From Thalassobius sp965218685 (GTDB lineage Bacteria; Pseudomonadota; Alphaproteobacteria; Rhodobacterales; Rhodobacteraceae): DNA of 64,000 nt. The stretch is from the NCBI RefSeq assembly GCF_965218685.1, contig NZ_OZ244657.1:1-64000 (forward strand), given 5' to 3'. A model generated the notes under the pieces. It was not told the DNA's origin. It saw only the letters and a program-made list of their open reading frames with translations, and searched no databases. Position 1 is the stretch's first letter. Each line of letters opens with the position of its first letter. Shown here piece after piece: positions 33,053-42,182 of this stretch. A program made the position numbers and the translations under genes.

Positions 33053-35266
33053 ATGGCTGAAAAATCGAACGCCGATATATTGTATACCATTGTAGACGAA
33101 GCGCCTGAACTGGCCAGCGCCTCGTTCCTGCCGATCATCCGCAAGTTCGCTTCGGCGGCCGGTGTGACCGTTGGCACCAAGGACATCTCGCTGGCTGGCC
33201 GAATCATCGCGACCTTCCCCGAGAACCTGACCGACGAACAGCGTCAGTCGGACGATCTGGCCGAGCTGGGCCAGCTGGTAAAAACCCCCGAGGCCAACGT
33301 GATCAAGCTGCCGAACATCTCGGCTTCGGTACCTCAGCTGGTCGCCGCCGTGACCGAGCTGCAGGAAAAGGGCTATGACATCCCGTCCTACCCCGAAGCG
33401 CCCAGCACCGACGAAGAAAAGGCGATCCGCGCCCGTTTCGACGCCATCAAGGGCTCGGCTGTGAACCCGGTTCTGCGCGAAGGCAACTCGGACCGCCGCG
33501 CCGCCCGCGCCGTGAAAAACTATGCCCAGGCAAACCCGCACCGCATGGGCAAATGGGAAACCACCTCGAAGACCAAAGTGTCCTCGATGCCCGGCAACGA
33601 TTTCTTCGCCAACGAAGTGTCGGCGACCCTGACCGCTGCCCAGGCCGGTGACGCGAAAATCGAATTCGTCGGCAAAGACGGCGCCGTGACCGTTCTGAAA
33701 GACGTCTGGCCGCTGATCGAAGGCGAAGTTGTTGACGCGACCTTTATGTCCGTCAAAGCACTGAGCGCCTTCCTGGCTGACGCCATCGAAGACACCAAGA
33801 AAGACGGCACACTGTTCTCGCTGCACATGAAGGCAACGATGATGAAGGTCTCGGACCCGATCATCTTTGGATACGCCGTAAAGGCGTGGCTGGCCCCGGT
33901 GTTCGAAAAATTCGGCACCGAAATGGAAGCTCTGGGTGTGAACCCGAACTCGGGCATGGGTGACCTGCTGGAGCGCGTGAAAGGCAACGCCGATATCATG
34001 GCCGCCATCGACGCCGTCACCGCTGAACGTCCGCCGATGTACATGGTGAACTCGGACAAGGGCATCACCAACCTCCACGTGCCCAGCGATGTGATCATCG
34101 ATGCCTCGATGCCCGCGCTGATCCGCGCAGGCGGCAAGGGCTGGGGCCCGGACGGCAACGAGGGTGACAGCAACTGCGTCATCCCCGACAACTGCTATGC
34201 CCCCGTCTATGACGAATCCGTCAACTTCTTCAAAGCCAATGGCGCGCTGAACCCCGCAACCGCCGGCACCGTTCAGAACATCGGTCTGATGGCGCAAAAA
34301 GCTGAAGAATACGGCTCGCACCCGACCACGTTCGAAGCCCCCGCAGACGGCACCATCCGCATCGTTCTGGCCAATGGCGAGACCCTGCACAGCCACGAAG
34401 TTGAAGCCGGTGATATCTGGCGTTCGTGCACTGTGAAGAAGGCTCCGATCGAAAACTGGATCCAACTGTCGATCGACCGTCAGCGCCTGACCGGGTTCCG
34501 TTCGATCTTCTGGCTGGACGCAAACCGCGCCCATGACGCTCAACTGATCGAATACGTCAAACCGGCGCTGGAAGCCGCCGGCGTTGCCGACAAGTTCGAG
34601 ATCATGGCCCCCCGCGAAGCCACCCGCGCCTCGTTGGAAGTCATCACCGCAGGCGACAACACCATCGCCATCACCGGCAACGTGCTGCGTGACTATCTGA
34701 CCGACCTGTTCCCGATCCTGGAACTGGGCACCTCGGCCAAGATGCTGTCGATCGTCGGCCTGATGCAGGGTGGCGGCATGTTCGAAACCGGTGCTGGCGG
34801 CTCGGCCCCCAAGCACGTCGAACAGCTGGTCAACGAAAACCACCTGCGCTGGGACTCGATGGGCGAGTTCTGTGCACTGGGCGAATCGCTGAACTTCCTG
34901 GCTGATGCCAAGGGCAACGCCAAGGCCGGTGTGCTGGGTCGCGCCGCCGAGGCTGCCACCCAAGGCATTCTGGACAACAACAAGTCGCCCTCGCGCAAAG
35001 TCGGCGAGCCTGACAACCGCGCCAGCCACTACTGGTTCGCCCGCTACTGGGCCGAAGCCCTGGCCGCGCAATCGGATGACTCCGATCTGGCCGCCGAGTT
35101 CGCCCCAATCGCCAAGGCACTGGCCGACGGCGAAGAGGCAATCCTGTCCGAGCTGGCCGAGGTTCAGGGCCCGGCTGCTGAAATCGGTGGCTACTACCTG
35201 CCGTCGGTCGAGCTGAAAGCCAAAGTGATGCGCCCCTCGGCCACGCTGAACGCCATCATCGGCTAA
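33053..35266 (+). CDS. icd: Isocitrate dehydrogenase, NADP-dependent, monomeric
   Basis: The enzyme oxidises isocitrate to 2-oxoglutarate with NADP in the TCA cycle. The 737-residue length is that of the large monomeric type, not the dimeric 420-residue type. Family segments include NPVLREGNSDRRAARAVKNYA, HMKATMMKVSDPIIFG and WKMG-type loops; MFETGAGGSAPKHVEQL near residue 580 is very typical. GGAAGG precedes the ATG at 33053. A strong terminator follows. Confidence 0.97.
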   Translation: MAEKSNADILYTIVDEAPELASASFLPIIRKFASAAGVTVGTKDISLAGRIIATFPENLTDEQRQSDDLAELGQLVKTPEANVIKLPNISASVPQLVAAVTELQEKGYDIPSYPEAPSTDEEKAIRARFDAIKGSAVNPVLREGNSDRRAARAVKNYAQANPHRMGKWETTSKTKVSSMPGNDFFANEVSATLTAAQAGDAKIEFVGKDGAVTVLKDVWPLIEGEVVDATFMSVKALSAFLADAIEDTKKDGTLFSLHMKATMMKVSDPIIFGYAVKAWLAPVFEKFGTEMEALGVNPNSGMGDLLERVKGNADIMAAIDAVTAERPPMYMVNSDKGITNLHVPSDVIIDASMPALIRAGGKGWGPDGNEGDSNCVIPDNCYAPVYDESVNFFKANGALNPATAGTVQNIGLMAQKAEEYGSHPTTFEAPADGTIRIVLANGETLHSHEVEAGDIWRSCTVKKAPIENWIQLSIDRQRLTGFRSIFWLDANRAHDAQLIEYVKPALEAAGVADKFEIMAPREATRASLEVITAGDNTIAITGNVLRDYLTDLFPILELGTSAKMLSIVGLMQGGGMFETGAGGSAPKHVEQLVNENHLRWDSMGEFCALGESLNFLADAKGNAKAGVLGRAAEAATQGILDNNKSPSRKVGEPDNRASHYWFARYWAEALAAQSDDSDLAAEFAPIAKALADGEEAILSELAEVQGPAAEIGGYYLPSVELKAKVMRPSATLNAIIG

Positions 35267-35287
35267 TTCCGGCCTGATAAATCCTGA

Positions 35288-35321
35288 AACGCCCGCGCAT
35301 TACCGCGGGCGTTTTGCTTTT
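35288..35321 (+). terminator. Terminator of icd
   Basis: AACGCCCGCG-CATTAC-CGCGGGCGTT is a perfect 10-bp stem followed by a T-rich run. Confidence 0.9.
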
Positions 35322-35362
35322 CCCCGCTTGCCCCAGGCTGCATTTCAGGCCCTACTGCCAGC

Positions 35363-36049
35363 ATGGTGCGATTGTTATTCTTGGTCATTCTGGTTCTGTC
35401 GGCTTGCGGGCGTCCGCTGACGCCGAATGAACGGGCCTTTGCCGACACTCTGTTTGGCCCCCAGATCGATCCGTCAGCCGTGCGCTTTGTCGACGGCCAT
35501 TTCGCCCAGTCTTACACGTTTGAATACAAGGCCCGCCCCCGCGTCACCTGTACCGAGAGGATTTATCCACCGGCCAAGACCCAAAGCGGTACCTTCACCA
35601 CGTCCCCCGGCGCTATTGCTTTGTTTAACAAGGTCTTTTTCCGAGAAGACATGTTCATCGAGGACTATGGCTATGCTGTGAACGGGCGCGGAAACCTATA
35701 TGCGCTGATGCTGTTTGCGCATGAAATGACCCATGTCTGGCAGTGGCAAAACCGCCGCCAGACGGGGTATCATCCGCTTCGTGTTGCGCGCGAGCATACG
35801 CCCGGCCACGATCCTTATCTGTTCGAGCTGGGCTCGCATCCACAATTCCTGTCCTTCCCCTATGAACAACAGGCCTCGATCGTCGAGGAATACGTCTGCT
35901 GTCGCGCCCTGGCGCCCAAGGCAGCCCGCACGCAGCGCCTGCACGAGATGCTGTCGCAGGCCATGCCCGTGGCTCGGCTATCACAGATCGTGCCGGACCA
36001 CGCCTTTGTCCCGTGGAAAGGCGTGCAGACCCGCGGGATTTGCGACTGA
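35363..36049 (+). CDS. Lipoprotein with HExxH motif, possible metallopeptidase
   Basis: The 228-residue protein has a lipoprotein signal (LSAC, Cys15) and, in the middle, FAHEMTHVWQWQ with His120, Glu121 and His124, the zincin signature. A third ligand might be Glu in the SIVEEYVCC region. The body has three more cysteines. I recognise no named family. It would sit on a membrane facing the periplasm. The gene abuts a convergent cytochrome gene. Confidence 0.75.
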   Translation: MVRLLFLVILVLSACGRPLTPNERAFADTLFGPQIDPSAVRFVDGHFAQSYTFEYKARPRVTCTERIYPPAKTQSGTFTTSPGAIALFNKVFFREDMFIEDYGYAVNGRGNLYALMLFAHEMTHVWQWQNRRQTGYHPLRVAREHTPGHDPYLFELGSHPQFLSFPYEQQASIVEEYVCCRALAPKAARTQRLHEMLSQAMPVARLSQIVPDHAFVPWKGVQTRGICD

Positions 36050-36469
36050 TCAGCCGTCTTTCTGGATGTCCTGCAAATAGGCCACGATGGCCGCAAGCGG
36101 GCGCGGAACGGGCGACAGCTCGCCCTCGCCCAGCTCGACCGGGACGGTTGGCCCTTCAAGCAACGCGCCGTATTCCGGCATCACCTGATCGCGTCCCTGC
36201 ATCCGCGTGTACCCGTCGATTTGGGAAAGCACCTGCGCCATGGGGAAGGTGCCGTTGTTGCGGGCAGCGATCAGCGTCAGGTCCGGCGGCGCGGCGTCCA
36301 GTTCGCCGGCCAGCGGACCGTTGCCCTGCCCGCCTTGCCCATGGCAGGCCGCGCAGTTCTCCGCGAACAGAGGCGCGCCTTCGGGCGGTTCGGGCATCCA
36401 GTCAGGTGCATAGGCCGCACAAGCCGTCAGAGCGGTGAAAATGGCCACAGCGGCAACAGGTTTACGCAT
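36050..36469 (-). CDS. Lipoprotein c-type cytochrome
   Basis: The 139-residue protein has a lipobox (LTAC, Cys17) and one haem site CAACH (Cys39, Cys42, His43), with a methionine in QVMPEYG as probable axial ligand. It is a small class I cytochrome c tied to the membrane. A second cytochrome c lies just upstream (17 bases), so the two are one operon, perhaps under FnrL. Confidence 0.88.
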   Translation of the reverse strand: MRKPVAAVAIFTALTACAAYAPDWMPEPPEGAPLFAENCAACHGQGGQGNGPLAGELDAAPPDLTLIAARNNGTFPMAQVLSQIDGYTRMQGRDQVMPEYGALLEGPTVPVELGEGELSPVPRPLAAIVAYLQDIQKDG

Positions 36470-36486
36470 GACAGACCCCTTTTGGT

Positions 36487-36912
36487 TCAGCGCTGTATCG
36501 TCAGCAAATAAGCGACCAGATCGGCGATCGCGCGCCCGACCAGCATCGGCTGACCGCTCGAGGTTTTCAAGGCAGTATCGTCGCCTTCAAAGAACTCGCC
36601 ATAGACTGGCATGGCGCTGCCGTGGCTGACCAACGGGTCGCGCCCGTCTATCCGTCGCACCGAGCGCACCAAGGGAAACTCGCCCCCGTTTTCGCGGCTC
36701 AGCGCGGTCAAATCGGCCGGTTGCAGCACCAGGGCAGGCGCCATGGGCCCCTGCCCCGTTGCCTCAAGCCCATGGCATGTCGCGCAGTACTGCAGGTACA
36801 GATCCTCTCCGATCTGGGCATCCTGGGCATGCGCGAACTGGTCTTGGGAAAATTGGAACTGAGCGGCACTGACCACCGCCAAGGCAAGCATTAGTCGAAC
36901 AGTCTTGTGCAT
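36487..36912 (-). CDS. Periplasmic c-type cytochrome
   Basis: The 141-residue protein has a Sec signal (cleaved after AHA, residue 29) and CATCH (Cys43, Cys46, His47), with axial Met in SAMPVYGEFF. The ATG at 36912 follows AAGGAG. The two cytochromes are similar in size and layout, which suggests old duplication. The electron partners are unknown. Confidence 0.9.
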   Translation of the reverse strand: MHKTVRLMLALAVVSAAQFQFSQDQFAHAQDAQIGEDLYLQYCATCHGLEATGQGPMAPALVLQPADLTALSRENGGEFPLVRSVRRIDGRDPLVSHGSAMPVYGEFFEGDDTALKTSSGQPMLVGRAIADLVAYLLTIQR

Positions 36913-36973
36913 CGTCCTGATCTCCTTTTTTGGCCCCACACCCTCAGTCTGCCACACTCGCACCCAGCGCACT

Positions 36974-36987
36974 TTGATCAATGTCAG
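36974..36987 (-). promoter_or_regulatory. FNR-like box upstream of the cytochrome pair
   Basis: Read toward the cytochromes the site is CTGAC-ATTG-ATCAA, one base from the FNR form TTGAC-N4-ATCAA. It lies 62 bp before the cytochrome start. The divergent thioesterase begins 69 bp the other way. Confidence 0.5.
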
Positions 36988-37055
36988 ACGCTGCGTTCTT
37001 GGGTGACAGACGGCAGGCAGTGCGCCATGCTGCGCCCACGGAGAAGGAGGATTTC

Positions 37056-37466
37056 ATGACATTGACCACCGCCGACGCACAGCAATTCCTGGCCGACGCC
37101 TTTGCCCCCTGGGTGCAGGCGCTGGACCTTACGGTCGAGGATATCACCCTCCAGGGCGCCCGCCTGTCCATGCCAATCACCGATGAACTGGCACGAATGG
37201 GCGGCATCATCTCGGGTCAGGCGCTGGCGGCGATGGCGGACACGTCAATGGTGATCGCATGCATGGGCCACTTCGGCGAAATGAAGCCCGTCGCCACCAC
37301 CAATCTGGACACGCAATTCCTGCGCCCGGGCACAGGCGATCGCATCCGCTGTGATGCGCGGATCGTGCGGGCGGGCAAAGCGCTGCTTTTCACCCAGGCC
37401 ACTATGGTGGCTCTGCCTTCGGACAAACCCGTCGCCACGGCCACGGCCACATTTTTCTGCCCTTAA
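37056..37466 (+). CDS. PaaI-type hotdog thioesterase
   Basis: The 136-residue protein has the hotdog fold (RMGGIISGQALAAMADTSMVIACM, then ATTNLDTQFLRPGTGDRIRC). It would hydrolyse acyl-CoA thioesters. GAGAAGGAGG lies just before the ATG. It is followed after 9 bases by a DMT-type transporter, so the two form one unit. Confidence 0.88.
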   Translation: MTLTTADAQQFLADAFAPWVQALDLTVEDITLQGARLSMPITDELARMGGIISGQALAAMADTSMVIACMGHFGEMKPVATTNLDTQFLRPGTGDRIRCDARIVRAGKALLFTQATMVALPSDKPVATATATFFCP

Positions 37467-37475
37467 GGAGCCGCC

Positions 37476-37919
37476 ATGCCCCCCACAACCGTCTATGCCC
37501 TGACCATGATGGCCGCCGGTGTCGGCATCCCGCTGCTGGCCGCGCTGAACGCGGCCCTTGGGACGCGACTTGGATCACCCGTCGCTGCGGCCTCAATCCT
37601 GTTTTTCGTGGCCTTCACCGGCAGCGTGGTGATATTGCTGCTGCATGGTGCAGCCCCGCTGGCCAAGGCTTGGGATGCCCCCAAACACCTGTTTCTGGGC
37701 GGGTTTTTCGTACTGTTCTACGTTTTGTCGGTCACCTTCATCGCACCGAAATTCGGTGTGGGGAACGCGGTGTTTTTTGTCCTTCTGGGACAATTGATCT
37801 GCGCCGCCGTGATCGACCATTTCGGGCTGTTCGGCGCGCGTGTGAACCCGCTGAGCCTGAACCGCGCCATCGGTATCGCGCTGATGTCGGCAGGGGTTTA
37901 CATGGCGCAGAAAGCCTAG
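37476..37919 (+). CDS. DMT-superfamily membrane protein (DUF606/YdcZ)
   Basis: The 147-residue protein has five membrane helices, as in the YdcZ/DUF606 group. The segment GVGIPLLAALNAALGTRLGSPVAAA matches the family opening. The substrate is unknown. The last 4 bases overlap lolD. Confidence 0.87.
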   Translation: MPPTTVYALTMMAAGVGIPLLAALNAALGTRLGSPVAAASILFFVAFTGSVVILLLHGAAPLAKAWDAPKHLFLGGFFVLFYVLSVTFIAPKFGVGNAVFFVLLGQLICAAVIDHFGLFGARVNPLSLNRAIGIALMSAGVYMAQKA

Positions 37920-38599
37920 GCCGGGATCAAGACACCCTTCTCCATCCGCAGCACACGGTCCATTCGCGCGGCCAGCTCCATGTTGTGGGTGGCGATCACG
38001 GCGCTGAGGCCCGAACCGCGCACCAGCTCCATCAGCGCGTCAAACACGTGGTCCGAGGTTTCAGGGTCCAGATTGCCCGTCGGTTCATCGGCCAGCAGCA
38101 GCTTGGGTTCATTCGCCAGCGCCCGGCACACGGCAACACGCTGCTGTTCCCCCCCGGACAAAGCCGCCGGGCGATGATCAGCGCGGGCCTCGACACCAAC
38201 ACGGCACAGCAGGTCAGCCGCCCGCGCCTGCGCCTCGGCCCGACCGATGCCATTAGCCAGTTGCGGCAGCGTGACGTTTTCCAGCGCGGTGAATTCGGGT
38301 AGCAGATGGTGGAACTGATAGACGAAACCCACATCCTGCCGCCGCACCGCCGTGCGCCTGCGATCCGAGCGGCCCTGCATTTCCACCCCGCAAATCCGCA
38401 CATCGCCCGCATCAGGCACATCCAGCAGACCGGCAATATGCAGCAGCGTGGATTTGCCCGCCCCAGAGGGCGCGACCAGCGCCACTGCCTCGCCGGGTTC
38501 CACAGTCAGATCGATGGATTGCAGCACCTGCACCGCGTTGACCTGTCCCTTGTTATAGGTCTTGGCAACACCCCTCAGTTCCAGCACGGGATTACTCAT
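37916..38599 (-). CDS. lolD: Lipoprotein-releasing ABC transporter ATPase LolD
   Basis: LolD powers release of outer-membrane lipoproteins from the inner membrane. The 227-residue ATPase has Walker A (SGAGKSTLLH), signature LSGGEQQRVAV and Walker B LLADEPTGNLD. It overlaps lolC by 8 bases, and is the last gene of the proS-DUF2937-lolC-lolD series. Confidence 0.96.
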   Translation of the reverse strand: MSNPVLELRGVAKTYNKGQVNAVQVLQSIDLTVEPGEAVALVAPSGAGKSTLLHIAGLLDVPDAGDVRICGVEMQGRSDRRRTAVRRQDVGFVYQFHHLLPEFTALENVTLPQLANGIGRAEAQARAADLLCRVGVEARADHRPAALSGGEQQRVAVCRALANEPKLLLADEPTGNLDPETSDHVFDALMELVRGSGLSAVIATHNMELAARMDRVLRMEKGVLIPA

Positions 38600-39878
38600 A
38601 GCGCAGCGCCTCCACCGGGTTCATGCGGGCCGCGCGGCGGGCCGGAAAGATCGTGACGACAAAGCTGAGCGACAGTGACAGCGCCACGGCCGAGACCACA
38701 TCCCCCAGCCGTAGTTGCGCCGGAAGATTGTATATTCCGCGCACCGAGGGATCCCATACACCGCCGCCCGCGATATAGTTCACAAAGCTGAAAATCGGGT
38801 CGATATAGATCGCGAACAGGCAGCCCAGAATGACACCCATCACCGTGCCGATGACGCCGGTAAAGGCCCCGCAGATGAAAAAGACACGCAGAACCGCGCC
38901 TTCGGTCAGGCCCATGGTGCGCAGGATGCCGATATCGCGACCCTTGTTTTTCACCAGCATGATCAGGCCGGACACGATGTTCATGGACGCGATAAGCACC
39001 AGGATCGACAGGATCACGAACATCACGTTATCCTCGATCTCAAGCGCACGCAGAAAGCCACCGCTTGCGTCTCGCCACGTCCAGATTTGCCCACGATCAC
39101 CGCTGGCGCGCAGCAACTCCAGCGCCAGATTGTCCACGTTGTCAGGGTCGGCGACCATGACCTCCAGCTCGTCCGCCGTGCCTTCGCGGTTGAAAAAGCT
39201 CTGCGCCGCCTCGAACGGCATGTAGACGCGCGTGCGATCGATATCATAGCGCCCGGCGGTGAAGATATAGGTCACGTCATAGGCGACCACGCGCGGGCTG
39301 GTACCAAAGGCAGTTTTCACCCCGTTGGGCGAGATCAGCTTGACCTTATCGCCTACCGTCACGCCCAATTCCCGCGCCACGCCCGAGCCGATGGAGATCC
39401 CATCCATGAAGTCATTGATATTGCCTGCGAAATCCTCGGGCTTGGCAACGCGTGGGATCGTCAGCAGGTCAGCATGAGCGATCCCGAACACCTCGACCCC
39501 GGCATTCCGTCCGCGGGCGCTGGCCATGACCTGGCCTTTGACCAAAGGGGCAACGCGGGTCACGCCGGGTACCGCGCGTACGTCCCCTGCCATCTGGGCA
39601 TAGTCGGGCAAAGTCCGGTCGATCTGGCCGGTTTGCGGGTCCACCGTCCCGATCGAGTAGACCGTCACATGCGCATTGGCGCCCAGGATCGTATCCACGA
39701 ATTCCGCGCGAAAGCCCGAGCGCACTGCCAGCGTGGCTATCAGCGCGAACACGGCCAGGGTGATGCCGATCAGGCTGATCCATGTCATCACGCTGACGCC
39801 GCCCTCGGCCCGGCGGGCGCGCAAATAGCGCCAGGCAATCATCCATTCGAAACGCGCGAAGGGGGCGGTGCTGCTCAT
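38592..39878 (-). CDS. lolC: Lipoprotein-releasing system permease LolC/E
   Basis: The 428-residue permease has four membrane helices (one near residue 25-50, three in the last 160), a large periplasmic domain and the FtsX domain. It opens FEWMIAWRYLRARRAEGGVSVM, as Lol permeases do. One permease gene serves both roles in alphaproteobacteria. The ATG at 39878 follows AAAGGA. The 43-codon extension upstream is not used. Confidence 0.96.
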   Translation of the reverse strand: MSSTAPFARFEWMIAWRYLRARRAEGGVSVMTWISLIGITLAVFALIATLAVRSGFRAEFVDTILGANAHVTVYSIGTVDPQTGQIDRTLPDYAQMAGDVRAVPGVTRVAPLVKGQVMASARGRNAGVEVFGIAHADLLTIPRVAKPEDFAGNINDFMDGISIGSGVARELGVTVGDKVKLISPNGVKTAFGTSPRVVAYDVTYIFTAGRYDIDRTRVYMPFEAAQSFFNREGTADELEVMVADPDNVDNLALELLRASGDRGQIWTWRDASGGFLRALEIEDNVMFVILSILVLIASMNIVSGLIMLVKNKGRDIGILRTMGLTEGAVLRVFFICGAFTGVIGTVMGVILGCLFAIYIDPIFSFVNYIAGGGVWDPSVRGIYNLPAQLRLGDVVSAVALSLSLSFVVTIFPARRAARMNPVEALRYE

Positions 39879-39930
39879 GCGGTGTCCTTTGCGTTGGTTG
39901 ATCCCTAACTGGGCGACAGGCGCGCCAAGG

Positions 39931-40440
39931 TCAAGCGGCCTGTGGTTTCCCACGGCGCAGCAGGCGCATCGGCAAGCGCAGGATCGCCATTCCGGCAGAA
40001 ATAGCAATCAGCCCGGCCAGAAAACCCAGACCGCCAAATGTGGCCCCGGCAAAGTTGGTGGGGATCGCGGGTTGATACGCCTGCCATGTACGCGCGGCGA
40101 CCTGGGTGTCATTCAGCCGGGTGGCGTGATAGGCGCGCATGAACGGCCCCGCGTTCTGCAGCGCCTGCAGATCGGCCGAAAGCTGCGCATGACGGGTGAA
40201 AACACGCCTCATGTCCTGGCGGCGACGCTCAACGAAGTCAGATCCTACCATCTGCTCCAGCGCCTGATCACGGGTCAGCCCGGTGGCCTGGGCCGATGCA
40301 TCGAAATCTTGCACGACCACGCTCAACGCATCCACGGCCCCGCCTAACCGCTGTGTATACTGCTGAGAAAACTCGGGAAATTGCGAGGCTATCCCCGCGC
40401 TAAAAAGCCCGCCGGCCAATGTCAGTGCCCTGAGGATCAT
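39931..40440 (-). CDS. DUF2937 membrane protein
   Basis: The 169-residue protein has a hydrophobic N-terminus and a C-terminal membrane helix (FGGLGFLAGLIAISAGMAIL) with a helical middle, as in DUF2937. Function is unknown. GGGGG lies before the ATG. It is placed between proS and lolC, an order common in Rhodobacteraceae. Confidence 0.85.
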   Translation of the reverse strand: MILRALTLAGGLFSAGIASQFPEFSQQYTQRLGGAVDALSVVVQDFDASAQATGLTRDQALEQMVGSDFVERRRQDMRRVFTRHAQLSADLQALQNAGPFMRAYHATRLNDTQVAARTWQAYQPAIPTNFAGATFGGLGFLAGLIAISAGMAILRLPMRLLRRGKPQAA

Positions 40441-40548
40441 GCTCGGCCCCCTTGTTGTTTTGAACAGTATAGCACTGAAACGAAACCGCCCCCAGCGGCG
40501 CGTGGCCGTGGGGGCGGGTTTGCTGTCAGGCAAGCTTGGCGGGCCAGA

Positions 40549-41901
40549 TTACAGGCCGCGCACCATGTGGCCGGCATAGATTTTGGCGATCTTCTCGACG
40601 GCCTGTTCGGGCGGCAGCTCTTCGGAGGTGCCTGTGCGGCGGCAGGTCACTTCGACGACGCCGTTTTTCAGGCCGCGCGGACCAACCGTGATGCGCCAAG
40701 GCAGGCCAATCAGGTCCATCGTGGCGAATTTGCCCCCTGCGCGTTCCTTGCGGTCGTCATAGAGCGGCTCCAGACCAAGGGCGGTGAAGCTGCTGTAGAG
40801 CGCATCACAGGCGGCGTCGGCCTCGGCGTCGCCTTGTTTGAGGTTCACGATGCCCACATGGAAGGGAGTCACGCCTTCGGGCCAGATGATGCCGTTGTCG
40901 TCATGGCTGGCCTCGATGATCGCACCGATCAGGCGGGAAACACCGATGCCGTGGCTGCCCATGTGTACGGGGACGGGCTTGCCGTCGGGGCCCTGAACGG
41001 TCGCGCCCATGGGTTCCGAGTATTTGGTGCCGAAATAGAAGATCTGGCCAACCTCGATACCGCGGGCGGTACGGCGGCGTTCCTCGGGGACCTCGTTAAA
41101 CAGCGCCTCGTCATGGGTTTCGTCGGTACGGGCGTATTTGGTGGTGAATTCTTCCAGGATCGATTGGCACTGGACCACGTCATCATAGTCGATGTCACGA
41201 TCGCCGAAACTCAGGTCGGTTACGGCGCTGTCATAGAAGACCTCGGATTCGCCGGTTTCGGCCAGTACCAGGAATTCATGGGTGTAATCGCCACCAATCG
41301 GGCCGCCATCGGCGCGCATCGGGATCGCTTGCAGCCCCATGCGTTCATAGGTGCGCAGATAGCTGACGAGGTGACGATTATAAGCGTGCAGCGCGTCTTC
41401 TTTGGTCAGGTCGAAGTTATAGCCATCCTTCATCAGGAACTCGCGGCCGCGCATCACGCCGAACCGGGGGCGGATCTCGTCGCGGAATTTCCACTGGATG
41501 TGATAGAGCGTCTTGGGCAGGTCCTTGTAGCTGCCCACGTGGCTGCGGAAAATGTCGGTGATCATTTCCTCGTTGGTGGGGCCGTACAGCATATCGCGGC
41601 CGTGACGGTCGGTGATACGCAGCATTTCCTCGCCATAATCGTCATAGCGACCGGATTCGCGCCACAGGTCAGCGCCCTGCAGGGTCGGCATCAGCATCGG
41701 GATGTGGCCAGCGCGGACCTGTTCCTCGTGCACGATGTTTTCCAGCTTGCGCAGCACCTTGAAGCCCATGGGCAGCCAGGAATAGATCCCGGCGGACTGT
41801 TGCTTGATCATGCCCGCGCGCAGCATCAGACGGTGGCTGACGATCTGAGCCTCGGACGGGTTCTCTTTCAGGACAGGCAGGAAATAGCGCGACAGACGCA
41901 T
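40549..41901 (-). CDS. proS: Prolyl-tRNA synthetase (short alphaproteobacterial form)
   Basis: ProRS charges tRNA-Pro. At 450 residues it lacks the roughly 180-residue editing insertion of the E. coli enzyme, as is usual in alphaproteobacteria. Class II motifs are visible (RYFLPVLKENPSEAQIVSHRLMLRAG, then KFRDEIRPRFGVMRGREFLMKDGYNF) and the anticodon domain ends the chain. It heads the proS-DUF2937-lolCD operon. Confidence 0.97.
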   Translation of the reverse strand: MRLSRYFLPVLKENPSEAQIVSHRLMLRAGMIKQQSAGIYSWLPMGFKVLRKLENIVHEEQVRAGHIPMLMPTLQGADLWRESGRYDDYGEEMLRITDRHGRDMLYGPTNEEMITDIFRSHVGSYKDLPKTLYHIQWKFRDEIRPRFGVMRGREFLMKDGYNFDLTKEDALHAYNRHLVSYLRTYERMGLQAIPMRADGGPIGGDYTHEFLVLAETGESEVFYDSAVTDLSFGDRDIDYDDVVQCQSILEEFTTKYARTDETHDEALFNEVPEERRRTARGIEVGQIFYFGTKYSEPMGATVQGPDGKPVPVHMGSHGIGVSRLIGAIIEASHDDNGIIWPEGVTPFHVGIVNLKQGDAEADAACDALYSSFTALGLEPLYDDRKERAGGKFATMDLIGLPWRITVGPRGLKNGVVEVTCRRTGTSEELPPEQAVEKIAKIYAGHMVRGL

Positions 41902-42182
41902 GAAATGGCCCCTTTGGGATATGGCGGTTTGCTAGGGGTTTAGTGAAGGATCACCGCTTAGACAAGACGCCGCCGCTTGCGGTGTGTTCGGGGCAGAGTA
42001 CGGACGGGGCGTAATTGCCCCGCCCTTCCCCTAAGGGATCACGGCCAGATGGGGACGGGCCGCCATTCCACCCGCTGAACGCTGCGTGAACAAGCGGGCC
42101 ACTCACGGAACAAGTCTGGATATCTCTGTTACAGCCTTCGGGCGACAGTGCGGATTTCCGCAATTGCGATGCAGCCTTGGGG

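Noticed and set aside
33026..35071. Long minus-strand frame of 681 codons
   Set aside because: It is antisense to icd, an effect of high GC at third positions; the sequence is His/Val/Gly-rich noise.
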